64,000 bases of DNA from Pseudomonas asgharzadehiana. Lineage in GTDB: Bacteria > Pseudomonadota > Gammaproteobacteria > Pseudomonadales > Pseudomonadaceae. Within the stretch, counting starts at the first letter, position 1; the number at the start of each line of letters is the position of its first letter. The notes beneath the pieces were generated by a model, which worked only from the letters and a program-made list of their open reading frames with translations, was not told the DNA's origin and did no database searches. The position numbers and the translations under genes were made by a program. The stretch lies in assembly GCF_019139815.1 (NCBI RefSeq), contig NZ_CP077079.1, positions 4,588,001-4,652,000 on the forward strand. Reading direction: 5' to 3'. This document shows positions 43,664 to 52,414 of the stretch, piece after piece.

Positions 43664-43987
43664 TTCCAATACCCTCATTGCGTGGGCGGCATTCTACCCG
43701 AGTTGCGCCCGCCACGCGCGCGCACCTGAAAAATCGCGGCCTGGCGTGGCCTTCCAGTGGCACCGCCCCGCTCGTCCGATCAATCGGCTGAATTTCGTTA
43801 CCCCCGCCAGCGCCGATTCGCCGCGTGGTTTCGAGTTAAAACAGTAAGTTAGCGGCTAATTTCCAACAGCAAGTTTGCCGATGATTCGACGCAACGCTTA
43901 TTCCTGGGGGGATATTTACCAAGCAATTGTCAAGTATTTCCTGTACGATGCCTGGCCAAGTTAATTTTCTACAGGTTAGTGGCCGCC
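43664..43987. other. 324-base divergent intergenic region
   Basis: Between the S1-domain gene (minus) and a 59-residue gene (plus). It holds a short inverted repeat CCGATCAATCGG at 43776-43787 and AT-rich sequence around 43900-43970 that may be the promoter of the small gene. No ORF with support is visible. Confidence 0.5.
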
Positions 43988-44167
43988 ATGCGCGTAAAAG
44001 CATCCAACAGCAAAGCAAAGCCAGCTCCCGCCGTTGAAACCAGCGAATCGATCAACAACCAAATCGCGGCTTTCCTCAAGTCCGGTGGCGAAATCCAACA
44101 AATTGCCAAGGGCGTCAGCGGCCAGACTTTCGGCCCATCCAAGCAGATCAGCCTGGGTAAAAAGTAA
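43988..44167 (+). CDS. 59-residue basic small protein
   Basis: ATG at 43988; a GTG three codons upstream is an alternative. The sequence begins MRVKASNSKAKPAPAVETSE (disordered and basic). It then has a helix (SINNQIAAFLKSGGEIQQIAKGV) and a short basic end (SGQTFGPSKQISLGKK). It has no signal or membrane segment. The helix with the GGEIQQIAKG turn resembles small DNA- or RNA-binding helices, but I do not recognise the family and give no function. Confidence 0.75.
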   Translation: MRVKASNSKAKPAPAVETSESINNQIAAFLKSGGEIQQIAKGVSGQTFGPSKQISLGKK

Positions 44168-44318
44168 AGCCTCGCAACACGCCTGGTCCCTAAGCGTCTT
44201 GTTCTCAAGGCGCTAGGACTAGAGTCCGCAATACCTCGCCCACCCATTCAATATCGTGCTAATCGACGAACGGGCCTCACCGCCTGGCATACGTCGGTAT
44301 CCTTGCACACGTCTAGCA

Positions 44319-44332
44319 CGGGCATCTGCCCG
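44319..44332. repeat. Short GC hairpin ahead of the TorF-like gene
   Basis: CGGGCA-TC-TGCCCG followed by ATTTT. It could be a weak terminator for the small gene upstream or a leader hairpin for the porin-like gene 40 bases further on. Confidence 0.4.
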
Positions 44333-44372
44333 ATTTTCCCGTTACTGCTCCTCGCTTTTCATGGAGTGAAGC

Positions 44373-45095
44373 ATGCTTAAACCCTGCATTTTCCTGGTCT
44401 GTGCCTTAGTGGCTTGCCCCCTCGCCGAAGCGCAGATTTTCCAGCGCGAGTTGGGCGACTTCGACCTCAAATTAGGCACCACGCCCAGCCGCAGCATGGC
44501 CCAGGGCCTGGTCAAGCCCACCTCACCGGGCAGCGATTCGTTCCATGGCGGTCTGGACCTGAGCCACGACAGTGGGCTGTACTTCGGTCAATTTTCACCC
44601 AACATGGGGTTTTCTTCGGCCAATACCCTCGAAGTCGACTCCTATATGGGTTTCAAACATCCCTTCGACCAGACACTGGGCTACGAAGTGGGGTTGATTC
44701 ACTACAGCTATCCCAAGCTCAGCCCACTCGACAGTCAGGAGTTCTACGGCGGCCTGAACCTGCTGGGCAATCGTTTCGGCGCCTCGTTCAGCAACGATCC
44801 GGACCGCCAGGACAGCACCCTGTTCGCCGACCTGGGCGGCACCCAGCCCTTCGGCATCGGCGTGAGCATGAAGTACACCACCCATCAATTGGGCACCCCG
44901 GCCTCGGTGGAGGGCGGCACCATCAGCAGTTTCAGCGACTGGTCGGTGCAGTTCTCCCGCGCGTGGAAGGGCGTTGACCTGAACCTGATCTACAGCGACT
45001 CCAGCCTCAGCGGCGGCGATTGCTCAGCCTATTCAGGGCACAATTCGCAATGCGACGGCCTGTTGACCTTGAAGGCCGTGCGGCCGTTTTATTGA
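44373..45095 (+). CDS. TorF-family putative porin
   Basis: 240 residues. A signal peptide ends in EAQIF at about residue 21, and the rest is a beta-rich barrel ending in VRPFY, a C-terminal aromatic. The start is GGAG followed by ATG. SGLYFGQFSPNMGF and EVDSYMGFKHPF fit the TorF (Gcw_chp) family of outer membrane proteins of unknown substrate. It contains two Cys near the end (GGDCSAYSGHNSQCDG), probably a disulfide in an extracellular loop. Confidence 0.75.
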   Translation: MLKPCIFLVCALVACPLAEAQIFQRELGDFDLKLGTTPSRSMAQGLVKPTSPGSDSFHGGLDLSHDSGLYFGQFSPNMGFSSANTLEVDSYMGFKHPFDQTLGYEVGLIHYSYPKLSPLDSQEFYGGLNLLGNRFGASFSNDPDRQDSTLFADLGGTQPFGIGVSMKYTTHQLGTPASVEGGTISSFSDWSVQFSRAWKGVDLNLIYSDSSLSGGDCSAYSGHNSQCDGLLTLKAVRPFY

Positions 45096-45161
45096 TGGGC
45101 TGAACTGTCGCCCTCGGCGTGGGTTCACATGCATTAACCCACTCTGCGCCAGGACCTACCC

Positions 45162-46028
45162 ATGCTGCGTCGGCTCAAACTGCTGGTGATACTGCTTACC
45201 CTGAGCCTGGCGCTCGCCGGCTGCAATCGCGTAGGCCTGGCCTATCGCAACCTGGATGTGATCATCCCCTGGACCCTCAACGACTACCTGGACATGAACG
45301 CCGGGCAAAAGAGCTGGTTCAACGACACGCTCAAGGAACACCTGGCCTGGCATTGCACCACGCAATTGCCCGGTTACCTGGACTGGCTCGACCGCCTGCA
45401 ACGGATGGTCGATGACAACCAGGTCAACGACGCCGCGCTGCAAAGCCGTACCCTCGAGGCCAAACAGGCCATCGCCGACGTCGCCCGCGAAATCACGCCG
45501 TCAGCCATCGAGTTGCTCCAGGGTCTGGATGATCAACAAGTCCAGGATATGAACGAGGCGTTGGCCAAGGACCTGCGCAAACGCCAGGACGAATACCTCA
45601 AGCCGCCGCTGGCCGAGCAAATCAAGCAACGCGCCGAGCGCATGACCAAACGCCTGGATACCTGGATGGGCCCGCTCAGTGCCGGCCAGCAGAACCGCGT
45701 CATGGCCTGGTCCATCGCCCTGGGTGAGCAGAATACGCAGTGGATAGGCAACCGTGCGAACTGGCAGGCGCAATTTATCGACGCCGTGCGACAACGCCAC
45801 AACGCCGACTTCCCGCAAAAGATGCAGCAACTGCTGGTGGACCGCGAAAGCCTGTGGACGCCCGAATACCGCGCCGCCTATGCCCAGACCGAAGCCGCCG
45901 CACGCAGCCTGCTGGTCGATCTGATGGCGCAAAGCACTGCGCAGCAACGCCGCAAGCTCACGCAAAAAATCGACGGCGTACGCAGCGACTTCAAGGCACT
46001 CAAATGCCTGAAGAGCGCCGCGCCCTAA
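45162..46028 (+). CDS. DUF6279 family lipoprotein
   Basis: 288 residues. Lipobox LAGC (Cys at about residue 20) follows a leucine-rich signal peptide. The mature part is almost wholly helical (NDYLDMNAGQKSWFNDTLKEHLAWH and many charged heptad-like stretches), as in DUF6279. It converges with copD, and the two ORFs overlap by four bases at their ends. Function unknown. Confidence 0.8.
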   Translation: MLRRLKLLVILLTLSLALAGCNRVGLAYRNLDVIIPWTLNDYLDMNAGQKSWFNDTLKEHLAWHCTTQLPGYLDWLDRLQRMVDDNQVNDAALQSRTLEAKQAIADVAREITPSAIELLQGLDDQQVQDMNEALAKDLRKRQDEYLKPPLAEQIKQRAERMTKRLDTWMGPLSAGQQNRVMAWSIALGEQNTQWIGNRANWQAQFIDAVRQRHNADFPQKMQQLLVDRESLWTPEYRAAYAQTEAAARSLLVDLMAQSTAQQRRKLTQKIDGVRSDFKALKCLKSAAP

Positions 46029-46906
46029 ACAGGTGACAGTGTCCCCAGCCAGGCCACCAACCCGAGTATCAGCACCACGGCGCCAAACTCCAGGGCCATG
46101 CTGCGCCGCAGTGCGGCAATGGCCGGCGCAGTGTCGCCCGCCGCTACGGCGCGTTGCAGAAACGGCGTGAGATGGAAGCGATTGAGCGCCGCCAGCCCCA
46201 ACATCACGCCGAACAAGCCCAATTTCAGGCTCAACAGCAACGCGTAGATGCCGCCGGTGAGGCCGTCCAGATTCGGCCCCACCACCCATAGATAATTCGC
46301 CACCCCGCTGACGATCAGCACGGCGACGAACCCCGCGCCGATTCGCTCGAACCCCGCCAATGCAGCGGCCAATGCCTCAACGCGGCGCGCGTCCGGCACC
46401 GACGCGCGCATCAGCAACAGGCCAAACGCCGCCAACGCACCCACCCACCCCGCCGCCGCCAGCAGGTGCGCACCGTCGCTGAGCATGTGCCACACCCCTT
46501 GCGCGCCCTCGTGCATCGCGCCGTGCCCGCTCCACATCAGCGTCACCAGGGCAACACCGCCAAACAGCGTGGCCAGATGCAGGCTGGCGCTGAAGGCGAC
46601 CAGCACCAGCGCCGCCAGGCGCAGGCACGCTGTCCATCCCAAGTCTGTCTGCGCCAGCATCATGTACAGGTGCGGCCACAACGTCGGCCAATCCGTGGCT
46701 CCGCTCATGGCCTGGGTGATGCTCAACATCGATGCGATCGACAGCAACACGCCAAGGCCCGCCGTACACCCCAGCAGTCTCTTGAAATTCAACAGCGTAC
46801 GCTCTGCGGCCTTCAGCCCGTAGAGGCCAAAAAGCCCCAGGCCAAACACCAGCATCAGGTCCAGATAAAGCGCGAAGCGCAACAGGATTTGGCTCAGTTC
46901 GCTCAT
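46025..46906 (-). CDS. copD: Copper resistance protein CopD
   Basis: 293 residues, eight hydrophobic helices. The CopD family inner membrane protein is linked to copper import in the copABCD system. GHGAMHEGAQGVWHMLSDGAHLLAAAGWVG holds the conserved His residues. Start overlaps the copC stop (ATGA), so both are made together. Confidence 0.9.
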   Translation of the reverse strand: MSELSQILLRFALYLDLMLVFGLGLFGLYGLKAAERTLLNFKRLLGCTAGLGVLLSIASMLSITQAMSGATDWPTLWPHLYMMLAQTDLGWTACLRLAALVLVAFSASLHLATLFGGVALVTLMWSGHGAMHEGAQGVWHMLSDGAHLLAAAGWVGALAAFGLLLMRASVPDARRVEALAAALAGFERIGAGFVAVLIVSGVANYLWVVGPNLDGLTGGIYALLLSLKLGLFGVMLGLAALNRFHLTPFLQRAVAAGDTAPAIAALRRSMALEFGAVVLILGLVAWLGTLSPV

Positions 46907-47289
46907 GGCTGGACGCTGAACACGACGTTACCGGTGATCGGGTGGGTATCGGATGACACCGCGCGCCAGTCGACCCGGTAGGTGCCTGCCGTCAGCGCAG
47001 ACGCAGGCTTGATCAGCATGACTTTGGGGTCAGTGCCCGCCGCCACACTGGCCTTCACCGGCATCGGCGAATTGGGCATGCCGGGCATATCGGTCATGGT
47101 CAGCTTGGCCCCGGAAAACTGCGTCAGCAGGTTTTCCGAGAAGCGCAGTTCAATCACCCCCGGCGCGGCCCCCTGGGCACCGGCCGCAGGGGCGGAGGAC
47201 AGCAGTTTCGGATGGGCCGAAACCGACACGCTGAACATTAATCCGGCCCATAGGGCACCTCCCGCTAACGCAGTTTTCAACATCGACAT
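46903..47289 (-). CDS. copC: Copper resistance protein CopC
   Basis: 128 residues, with the start at 47289 supported by GGAGCC. A signal peptide ends in VSAHP, leaving the mature N-terminal His that ligates Cu(II) in CopC. The Met motif MTDMPGMPNSPM, with DTHPITG near the end, supplies further copper ligands. Periplasmic carrier that works with CopD. Confidence 0.92.
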   Translation of the reverse strand: MSMLKTALAGGALWAGLMFSVSVSAHPKLLSSAPAAGAQGAAPGVIELRFSENLLTQFSGAKLTMTDMPGMPNSPMPVKASVAAGTDPKVMLIKPASALTAGTYRVDWRAVSSDTHPITGNVVFSVQP

Positions 47290-47339
47290 GCAAGGCTCCA
47301 GGCCGCTCCAGGCGGCGAGTTATAGGTATAAGAAAAAGC

Positions 47340-48158
47340 TCAAAACCACAGGCGCACACCGACGACCCAGCGCCATTGGCTGATGTCTTCGTCTTCTTCC
47401 CGGGCGTAGTGCGCCGTCTGGCCATAGGTGCGGTTCCAGCTGACACCCACGTAAGGCGCAAACTCCCGGCGTATTTCGTAACGCAAGCGCAGGCCCAGTT
47501 CGCTCTGCGACAAGCCCGCCCCCACGCCACGCTGCGGATCGTTTTGCGCATAAAAGTTGAGTTCGGCGGTCGGCTGCAGAATCAGGCGATTGGTCAGCAG
47601 GACGTCGTAATCCCCTTCCAGCCGCGCGGCGGTGCGTCCCGACTCGCCGACAAACAGCGTCGCCTCGGCTTCGACGTTGTACAGCGCCATGCCCTGCACA
47701 CCGAACGCGGCCCAGGTTTGGCTGTCATCGGGCTTGAAGTCCTGGCGCACGCCACCCACCACATCCCACCATGGGCTGATCGCATGCCCCCACAACGCCT
47801 GGGCTTCGGCGCTGTCGGTACGCCCGGCGCTGCGCTCGCCTTCGCTGCGCAGCCACAGGCGGTCGACGTCACCGCCGACCCAGCCCTTGACGTCCCAATT
47901 CAGCGCCCCACTGCCTTCACCGCCCTGCCATTCCAACTGGTTGAACAGCAGCATCGAATGCACGGCACTGTCATGCACGTTGTGCCCGCCCGGCTCGTTG
48001 TACACCGCCGCGCGGTCCGCGTCGGTCAGCACCGGGATCGGCGTGCGGCTTTCGGTCAACGCCGGCACTGCGGGGCTCATCCCCTGGAACTCTTCTTCGG
48101 CGGTCGCCAGCGAACTGAACACCAGCGCCATGCAAACCGCTAAAACCCGGTGGCTCAT
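47340..48158 (-). CDS. copB: Copper resistance protein CopB (PcoB), outer membrane
   Basis: 272 residues from [23 protein letters not shown] at 48158 (AAGGAAG upstream); the frame is open 32 codons further inside copA but without a site. After the signal peptide there is only a short linker and no long Met-rich region, unlike longer CopB forms. The rest is an outer membrane barrel ending in VRLWF. Eleven bases after copA. Confidence 0.9.
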   Translation of the reverse strand: MSHRVLAVCMALVFSSLATAEEEFQGMSPAVPALTESRTPIPVLTDADRAAVYNEPGGHNVHDSAVHSMLLFNQLEWQGGEGSGALNWDVKGWVGGDVDRLWLRSEGERSAGRTDSAEAQALWGHAISPWWDVVGGVRQDFKPDDSQTWAAFGVQGMALYNVEAEATLFVGESGRTAARLEGDYDVLLTNRLILQPTAELNFYAQNDPQRGVGAGLSQSELGLRLRYEIRREFAPYVGVSWNRTYGQTAHYAREEDEDISQWRWVVGVRLWF

Positions 48159-48168
48159 ATTCGCTTCC

Positions 48169-49881
48169 TTATTCATGCACGCGCACTTCACGGAACATGC
48201 CCATTTCCATGTGGTACAGCAGGTGGCAGTGATAGGCCCAGCGGCCCAAGGCATCGGCGGTCACGCGGTAACTGCGGCGCGACCCCGGCGGCATATCAAT
48301 GGTGTGTTTGCGCACCTGGAACTGGCCGTTCTCGTCCTCCAGGTCGCTCCACAGGCCATGCAAGTGGATCGGGTGACTCATCATGGTGTCGTTGACCAGT
48401 ACCAGCCGCACGCGCTCGCCATAGGTGAGTTGCAGAGGCTCGGCATCGGAAAACTTCACACCATTGAATGACCAGGCGAACTTCTCCATATGCCCGGTGA
48501 GGTGTAACTCGATGGTACGCGTGGGATCACGGCCATCAGGGTCCTCGAACGTGCTGCGCAGGTCGGCGTAGGTCAGCACCCGCCGGCCGTTGTCGCGCAG
48601 GCCGATACCCGGGTCGTCGAGCTTGGGCAGCGGGTTCATGGCCTGCATGTCCACCAGCGGGTTGTTTGCCTCGCTGGCCGGGTGCGCCTGCATCGGCATC
48701 GCGCCCATGCTGTGGTCCATGCCTTCCATTGCGGGCATATCCGCCATGGCGCCGTGGTCCATGCCGCCCATGCTCATGTCTTGCATGCTCAGCCAGACAC
48801 GTGGGTCGAGCGGCGGCACCGGGGCCACCGCGCCGGCCCGCCGGGCCAGGGTGCCTCGGGCATAGCCGGTGCGGTCCATCGATTGGGCAAACAAGGTGTA
48901 AGCCTCGGCCGTGGGCTCCACCAGCACATCAAAGGTTTCGGCGACCGCGATGCGCAACTCGTCCACGCTGACCGGCGTCACCGGCTGGCCGTCGGCGGCG
49001 ATGACGGTCATTTTCAGGCCCGGAATGCGCACATCGAAATAGGTCATCGCCGAGCCATTGATAAAGCGCAGGCGAATCGTTTCCCCGGCCTGAAACAGCC
49101 CGGTCCAGTTCCGACCGGGCGGCTGGCCGTTGAGCAGGTAGGTGTAGGTTTGGCCGCTGACGTCGGCAAGGTCGGTGGGGTTCATCTTCATCTGCGCCCA
49201 CATCCAGCGGTCGGCAACGGTGGCCGACCAGCCCTGCTTGCCCACATCGCGCGCAAAATCACCCACGGTAGGTTTGTGCAGGTTGTAGTAATCGGACTGC
49301 TTTTTGAGGGTCTTCATCAGGGCCACCGGGTCTTCGTCGGTCCAGTCCGACAGCATCACCACGTAATCGCGCTGATAGGTGTAAGGCTCCGGCTCCCTGG
49401 GGTCGATCACCAAAGGGCCGTACACGCCCTGTTGCTCCTGGAACCCCGAATGGCTGTGGTACCAGTAGGTGCCGTGCTGCTTGAGCGTGAACTGATAGAC
49501 AAACACGCCGCCCGGCTCGATGCCCTTGAAGCTCAGCCCTGGCACGCCGTCCATGGTCGAAGGCAGCACAATCCCGTGCCAGTGAATCGAGGTAGGCGCG
49601 GCCAACTGGTTTTTTACGCGCAGGGTCACGGTGTCGCCTTCGCGCCAGCGCAACAGCGGGCCGGGCAGGCTGCCGTTGATGGTCAACGCGGTGCGCGCCT
49701 GGCCGGTAAGGTTGACGACGGTCTGGCCGATGAACACATCAAATTCAGTGCCCGCCAGCACCGTCGGCTGGTCGGGGCTGGTCAGCGCCCACACCGGGGG
49801 GCGCCAAAGCCCGAGCCCGCCCAACAGGCCGCCGGCGGCCAGGCCTTTGACGAAAGTGCGTCTGGAGGTAGTGGAATGCAT
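48169..49881 (-). CDS. copA: Copper resistance protein CopA, multicopper oxidase
   Basis: 570 residues. A Tat signal (TSRRTFVKG at residues 5-13) shows folded export. The copper ligands are seen as HWHG (about residue 98), HSHSGFQ (about 142), HPIHLHG (about 507) and [12 protein letters not shown] (about 553-564). A Met/His-rich segment ([20 protein letters not shown], about 370) likely binds extra Cu(I). The enzyme oxidises Cu(I) in the periplasm. First gene of copABCD. I saw no copR/copS pair nearby and no cop box I trust. Confidence 0.93.
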   Translation of the reverse strand: MHSTTSRRTFVKGLAAGGLLGGLGLWRPPVWALTSPDQPTVLAGTEFDVFIGQTVVNLTGQARTALTINGSLPGPLLRWREGDTVTLRVKNQLAAPTSIHWHGIVLPSTMDGVPGLSFKGIEPGGVFVYQFTLKQHGTYWYHSHSGFQEQQGVYGPLVIDPREPEPYTYQRDYVVMLSDWTDEDPVALMKTLKKQSDYYNLHKPTVGDFARDVGKQGWSATVADRWMWAQMKMNPTDLADVSGQTYTYLLNGQPPGRNWTGLFQAGETIRLRFINGSAMTYFDVRIPGLKMTVIAADGQPVTPVSVDELRIAVAETFDVLVEPTAEAYTLFAQSMDRTGYARGTLARRAGAVAPVPPLDPRVWLSMQDMSMGGMDHGAMADMPAMEGMDHSMGAMPMQAHPASEANNPLVDMQAMNPLPKLDDPGIGLRDNGRRVLTYADLRSTFEDPDGRDPTRTIELHLTGHMEKFAWSFNGVKFSDAEPLQLTYGERVRLVLVNDTMMSHPIHLHGLWSDLEDENGQFQVRKHTIDMPPGSRRSYRVTADALGRWAYHCHLLYHMEMGMFREVRVHE

Positions 49882-50005
49882 GCCGATTCAAGTCCATGAG
49901 TTGAATGGCAGCAGATTAGGCGGCGCCGGCTGTCAGCAACCTTAGCGGCAGATTACCGATCCGACAGTTTCGCGCCGGCCAGGCGGGTGCCGGCGCGTGA
50001 TGAGG

Positions 50006-50395
50006 TCAGGCGATCTGGGCCTTGGAGGCCACGTCGGCAAATGTCGCTGGGTCCAGCGCATCCGCTTGCTCGTCCAGCACCTGGCGCGGGTGGTCATTGC
50101 CCGGAATGGAACTGTCGATCAGCGCCAGCAATTGCGCGCCCAGCGCCGTCAAAATGAAATTCTCGCCATTGCCGCCCTCTTCCTCCGGGCGTGATTCGAT
50201 AAAACCGCGCTTGAACAGCAACGCCTCGTAATCGGCGGCGGTCTTCTTCAGCGCATCCAGGTTGCCGGTGTCCTCGCCTGCCGTGGCCTTATCCGCGGCT
50301 TCCTGTTCGGCGTATTTGCGTGGGGCAAAGCTGCCTTCGCCGTTCTGCACTTCATGCAGCAGACGTTCGATCAAATCCCAGTTGTAAGTCGTCAT
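50006..50395 (-). CDS. DUF2513-like small cytoplasmic protein
   Basis: 129 residues. MTTYNWDLIERLLHEVQNGEG at the N-terminus and the layout of two helices, a charged loop and a predicted wing (LFKRGFIESR, ENFILTALGAQLLALI) fit DUF2513-type proteins, which look like winged-helix regulators and often occur in phages and plasmids. The match is from memory. The start is the ATG at 50395. No neighbour suggests a target. Confidence 0.6.
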   Translation of the reverse strand: MTTYNWDLIERLLHEVQNGEGSFAPRKYAEQEAADKATAGEDTGNLDALKKTAADYEALLFKRGFIESRPEEEGGNGENFILTALGAQLLALIDSSIPGNDHPRQVLDEQADALDPATFADVASKAQIA

Positions 50396-50547
50396 CCTGA
50401 TTCCTCCTGCAGGCGAAAAAGTAGCCCGTCATAAGGAGTGACACACCGCGTCGGCAGCCGTTCAGCCAAACGGACGAGCGTCACTTCTCTGAACTTTCCA
50501 GACGTTCGCCCCCTCAACCGCACATCATTACCAAGGAGGTCCGAACC

Positions 50548-50823
50548 ATGAGCACCCTGAAAACCCTGGCCATCGCCACCGCACTGCTTACCGCCCTGCC
50601 CGCCTGGGCCTGCACGCCCGAAGAAGCCACGGCCAAGCGTGAAGCGCTGGCCAAGGAAGTCACCCGTTTGACCGAGCAAAACCCGACCCAGGCCAAGGAG
50701 ATGAATGCCGAGCTACAAAAAATGGACCTGGACACCGAAAGCGCGCGATTGCCCGATAAGTGCCAGTTGATCGACGCACGCCTCAAAGAGCTGAAAGAAG
50801 CCGCCGCCAAGGCCAAAAACTGA
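50548..50823 (+). CDS. Small exported alpha-helical protein
   Basis: 91 residues after AAGGAGG. The signal peptide ends in PAWA at about residue 20. The mature part has two Cys (the first right after the signal, CTPEEAT, and one in PDKCQLI) that could form a disulfide, and charged helices. Similar small proteins occur in Pseudomonas, but no function is known to me. It is closed by its own terminator. Confidence 0.75.
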   Translation: MSTLKTLAIATALLTALPAWACTPEEATAKREALAKEVTRLTEQNPTQAKEMNAELQKMDLDTESARLPDKCQLIDARLKELKEAAAKAKN

Positions 50824-50827
50824 AGGC

Positions 50828-50858
50828 AAAAAAAACCGAACAATGTCCGGTTTTTTTT
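50828..50858. terminator. Terminator between convergent genes
   Basis: AAAACCG pairs with CGGTTTT, with eight A and eight T residues flanking, so it may act in both directions. Confidence 0.85.
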
Positions 50859-50874
50859 CACAGCAGCCGGCGCC

Positions 50875-52221
50875 TTACTCGGCAGCGGGTGCTTCTGGCT
50901 TGCGGCGCTTGAGCGGGGCCATGCCGTCCTTGCTGACGAGCGACAGGTTGTCGGTCTTCGGCCGGTTGGCGATCTTGCGCTTGGTCGGCGACTTGGCACC
51001 GGTTTTCTTCTTGTCACCCTTGGCGTCGGTCTTTTTCTTCTTCACCCCAACTGCCTTGCCCGAGGCCTTGACCTTTTTCGGCCCGGTGTAGGTGCCTTTG
51101 ACTTCCTTGATGGTACGGCGCTCGAACGACTGCTTGAGGTAGCGCTCGATGCTCGACATCAGGTTCCAGTCGCCGTGGCAGATCAGCGAGATGGCCAGGC
51201 CATCGTTGCCGGCACGCCCGGTACGGCCGATACGGTGCACGTACTCGTCGCCGCTGCGCGGCATGTCGAAGTTGATCACCAGATCCAGGCCGTCCACGTC
51301 CAGACCGCGGGCAGCGACGTCGGTGGCGACCAGAATCTTCACGCCACCGGCCTTGAGGCGGTCGATGGCCAGCTTGCGGTCCTTCTGGTCTTTTTCGCCG
51401 TGCAGCACGAACGCCTTGTATTCCTGGGCCACCAGGCGACCGTAGATGCGGTCGGCCGCCGCGCGGGTGTTGGTGAACACGATGGCCTTCTGATAGGTCT
51501 CGTTGGCCAACAGCCAGTTGAGGATCTGCTCTTTGTGCACGTTATGGTCGGCAGTGACGATCTGCTGACGCGTGGTCGCGTTCAGGTCGCTGACGTTGTT
51601 GACCTGCAAGTGCTCAGGGTTGTTCAGCACCTTGGCGACCATGTCGCGCAGGGTCGAACCGCCGGTGGTGGCGGAGAACAGCATGGTCTGCTGACGGTTG
51701 ACGCATTCGCCGACCAGGCGCTGCACATCGTCGGCAAAGCCCATGTCGAGCATGCGGTCGGCTTCGTCCAGCACCAGCACTTCGACTTCCTTGAGGTCAA
51801 GGTTGCCGGCGTTGAGTTGCTCGATCATGCGGCCCGGGGTGCCGATGAGGATGTCCGGCACCTTGCGCAGCATGGCCGCCTGGACCTTGAAGTCTTCGCC
51901 GCCGGTGATAATGCCGGACTTGATGAACGTGAACTGCGAGAAGCGCTCGACTTCCTTGAGGGTCTGCTGGGCCAACTCGCGGGTCGGCAGCAGAATCAGG
52001 GTCTTGATGCTGACGCGGACCTTGGCCGGGCCAATCAAACGGTTCAGGACCGGCAGGACGAACGCGGCGGTCTTGCCGCTACCGGTTTGAGCCGTCACCC
52101 GCAGGTCACGCCCTTGAAGCGCGAGCGGGATGGCCGCTGCTTGCACAGGCGTAGGCTCGACAAATTTAAGCTCGGCCACGGCTTTGAGCAGGCGTTCGTG
52201 CAGGGCGAATTGGGAAAACAC
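50875..52221 (-). CDS. DEAD-box ATP-dependent RNA helicase
   Basis: 448 residues from a GTG (VFSQFAL) with CGAGG eight bases upstream; eight codons upstream are open to a TTG but lack a site. Motifs in order: Q motif (FVEPTPVQ), AQTGSGKT (about 44-51), PTRELA, TPGRM, LDEADRM, SATTGG (in place of SAT), then ARGLD and HRIGRTGRAG. The C-terminal tail from about residue 375 is highly basic (KKVKASGKAVGVKKKKTDAKG), as in cold-induced SrmB/RhlE-like helicases, and probably binds RNA. The exact subgroup is not certain; SrmB-like is my best guess. Confidence 0.88.
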   Translation of the reverse strand: MFSQFALHERLLKAVAELKFVEPTPVQAAAIPLALQGRDLRVTAQTGSGKTAAFVLPVLNRLIGPAKVRVSIKTLILLPTRELAQQTLKEVERFSQFTFIKSGIITGGEDFKVQAAMLRKVPDILIGTPGRMIEQLNAGNLDLKEVEVLVLDEADRMLDMGFADDVQRLVGECVNRQQTMLFSATTGGSTLRDMVAKVLNNPEHLQVNNVSDLNATTRQQIVTADHNVHKEQILNWLLANETYQKAIVFTNTRAAADRIYGRLVAQEYKAFVLHGEKDQKDRKLAIDRLKAGGVKILVATDVAARGLDVDGLDLVINFDMPRSGDEYVHRIGRTGRAGNDGLAISLICHGDWNLMSSIERYLKQSFERRTIKEVKGTYTGPKKVKASGKAVGVKKKKTDAKGDKKKTGAKSPTKRKIANRPKTDNLSLVSKDGMAPLKRRKPEAPAAE

Positions 52222-52414
52222 GGGTGCTACCTCGAAGAAATACAAAATATCAGCTGCATAGGGTAACGGTTTCGGGCGTCCAAACCGAGTTTCTTTACGC
52301 GCACGGGGCTAAACAGCTGATTTTTGTCATGGAATTTATACGCAAGGTCAACTTTGCAGCACTTAAATGCTCTAATCGCCCCATCTTGTCTTAACAGAAG
52401 AATCGGTTTCACCC

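Noticed and set aside
46025..49881. Copper genes as a mobile resistance island
   Set aside because: Base composition looks like the neighbours and there are no integrase, IS or boundary repeats; a core or long-resident locus is more likely.
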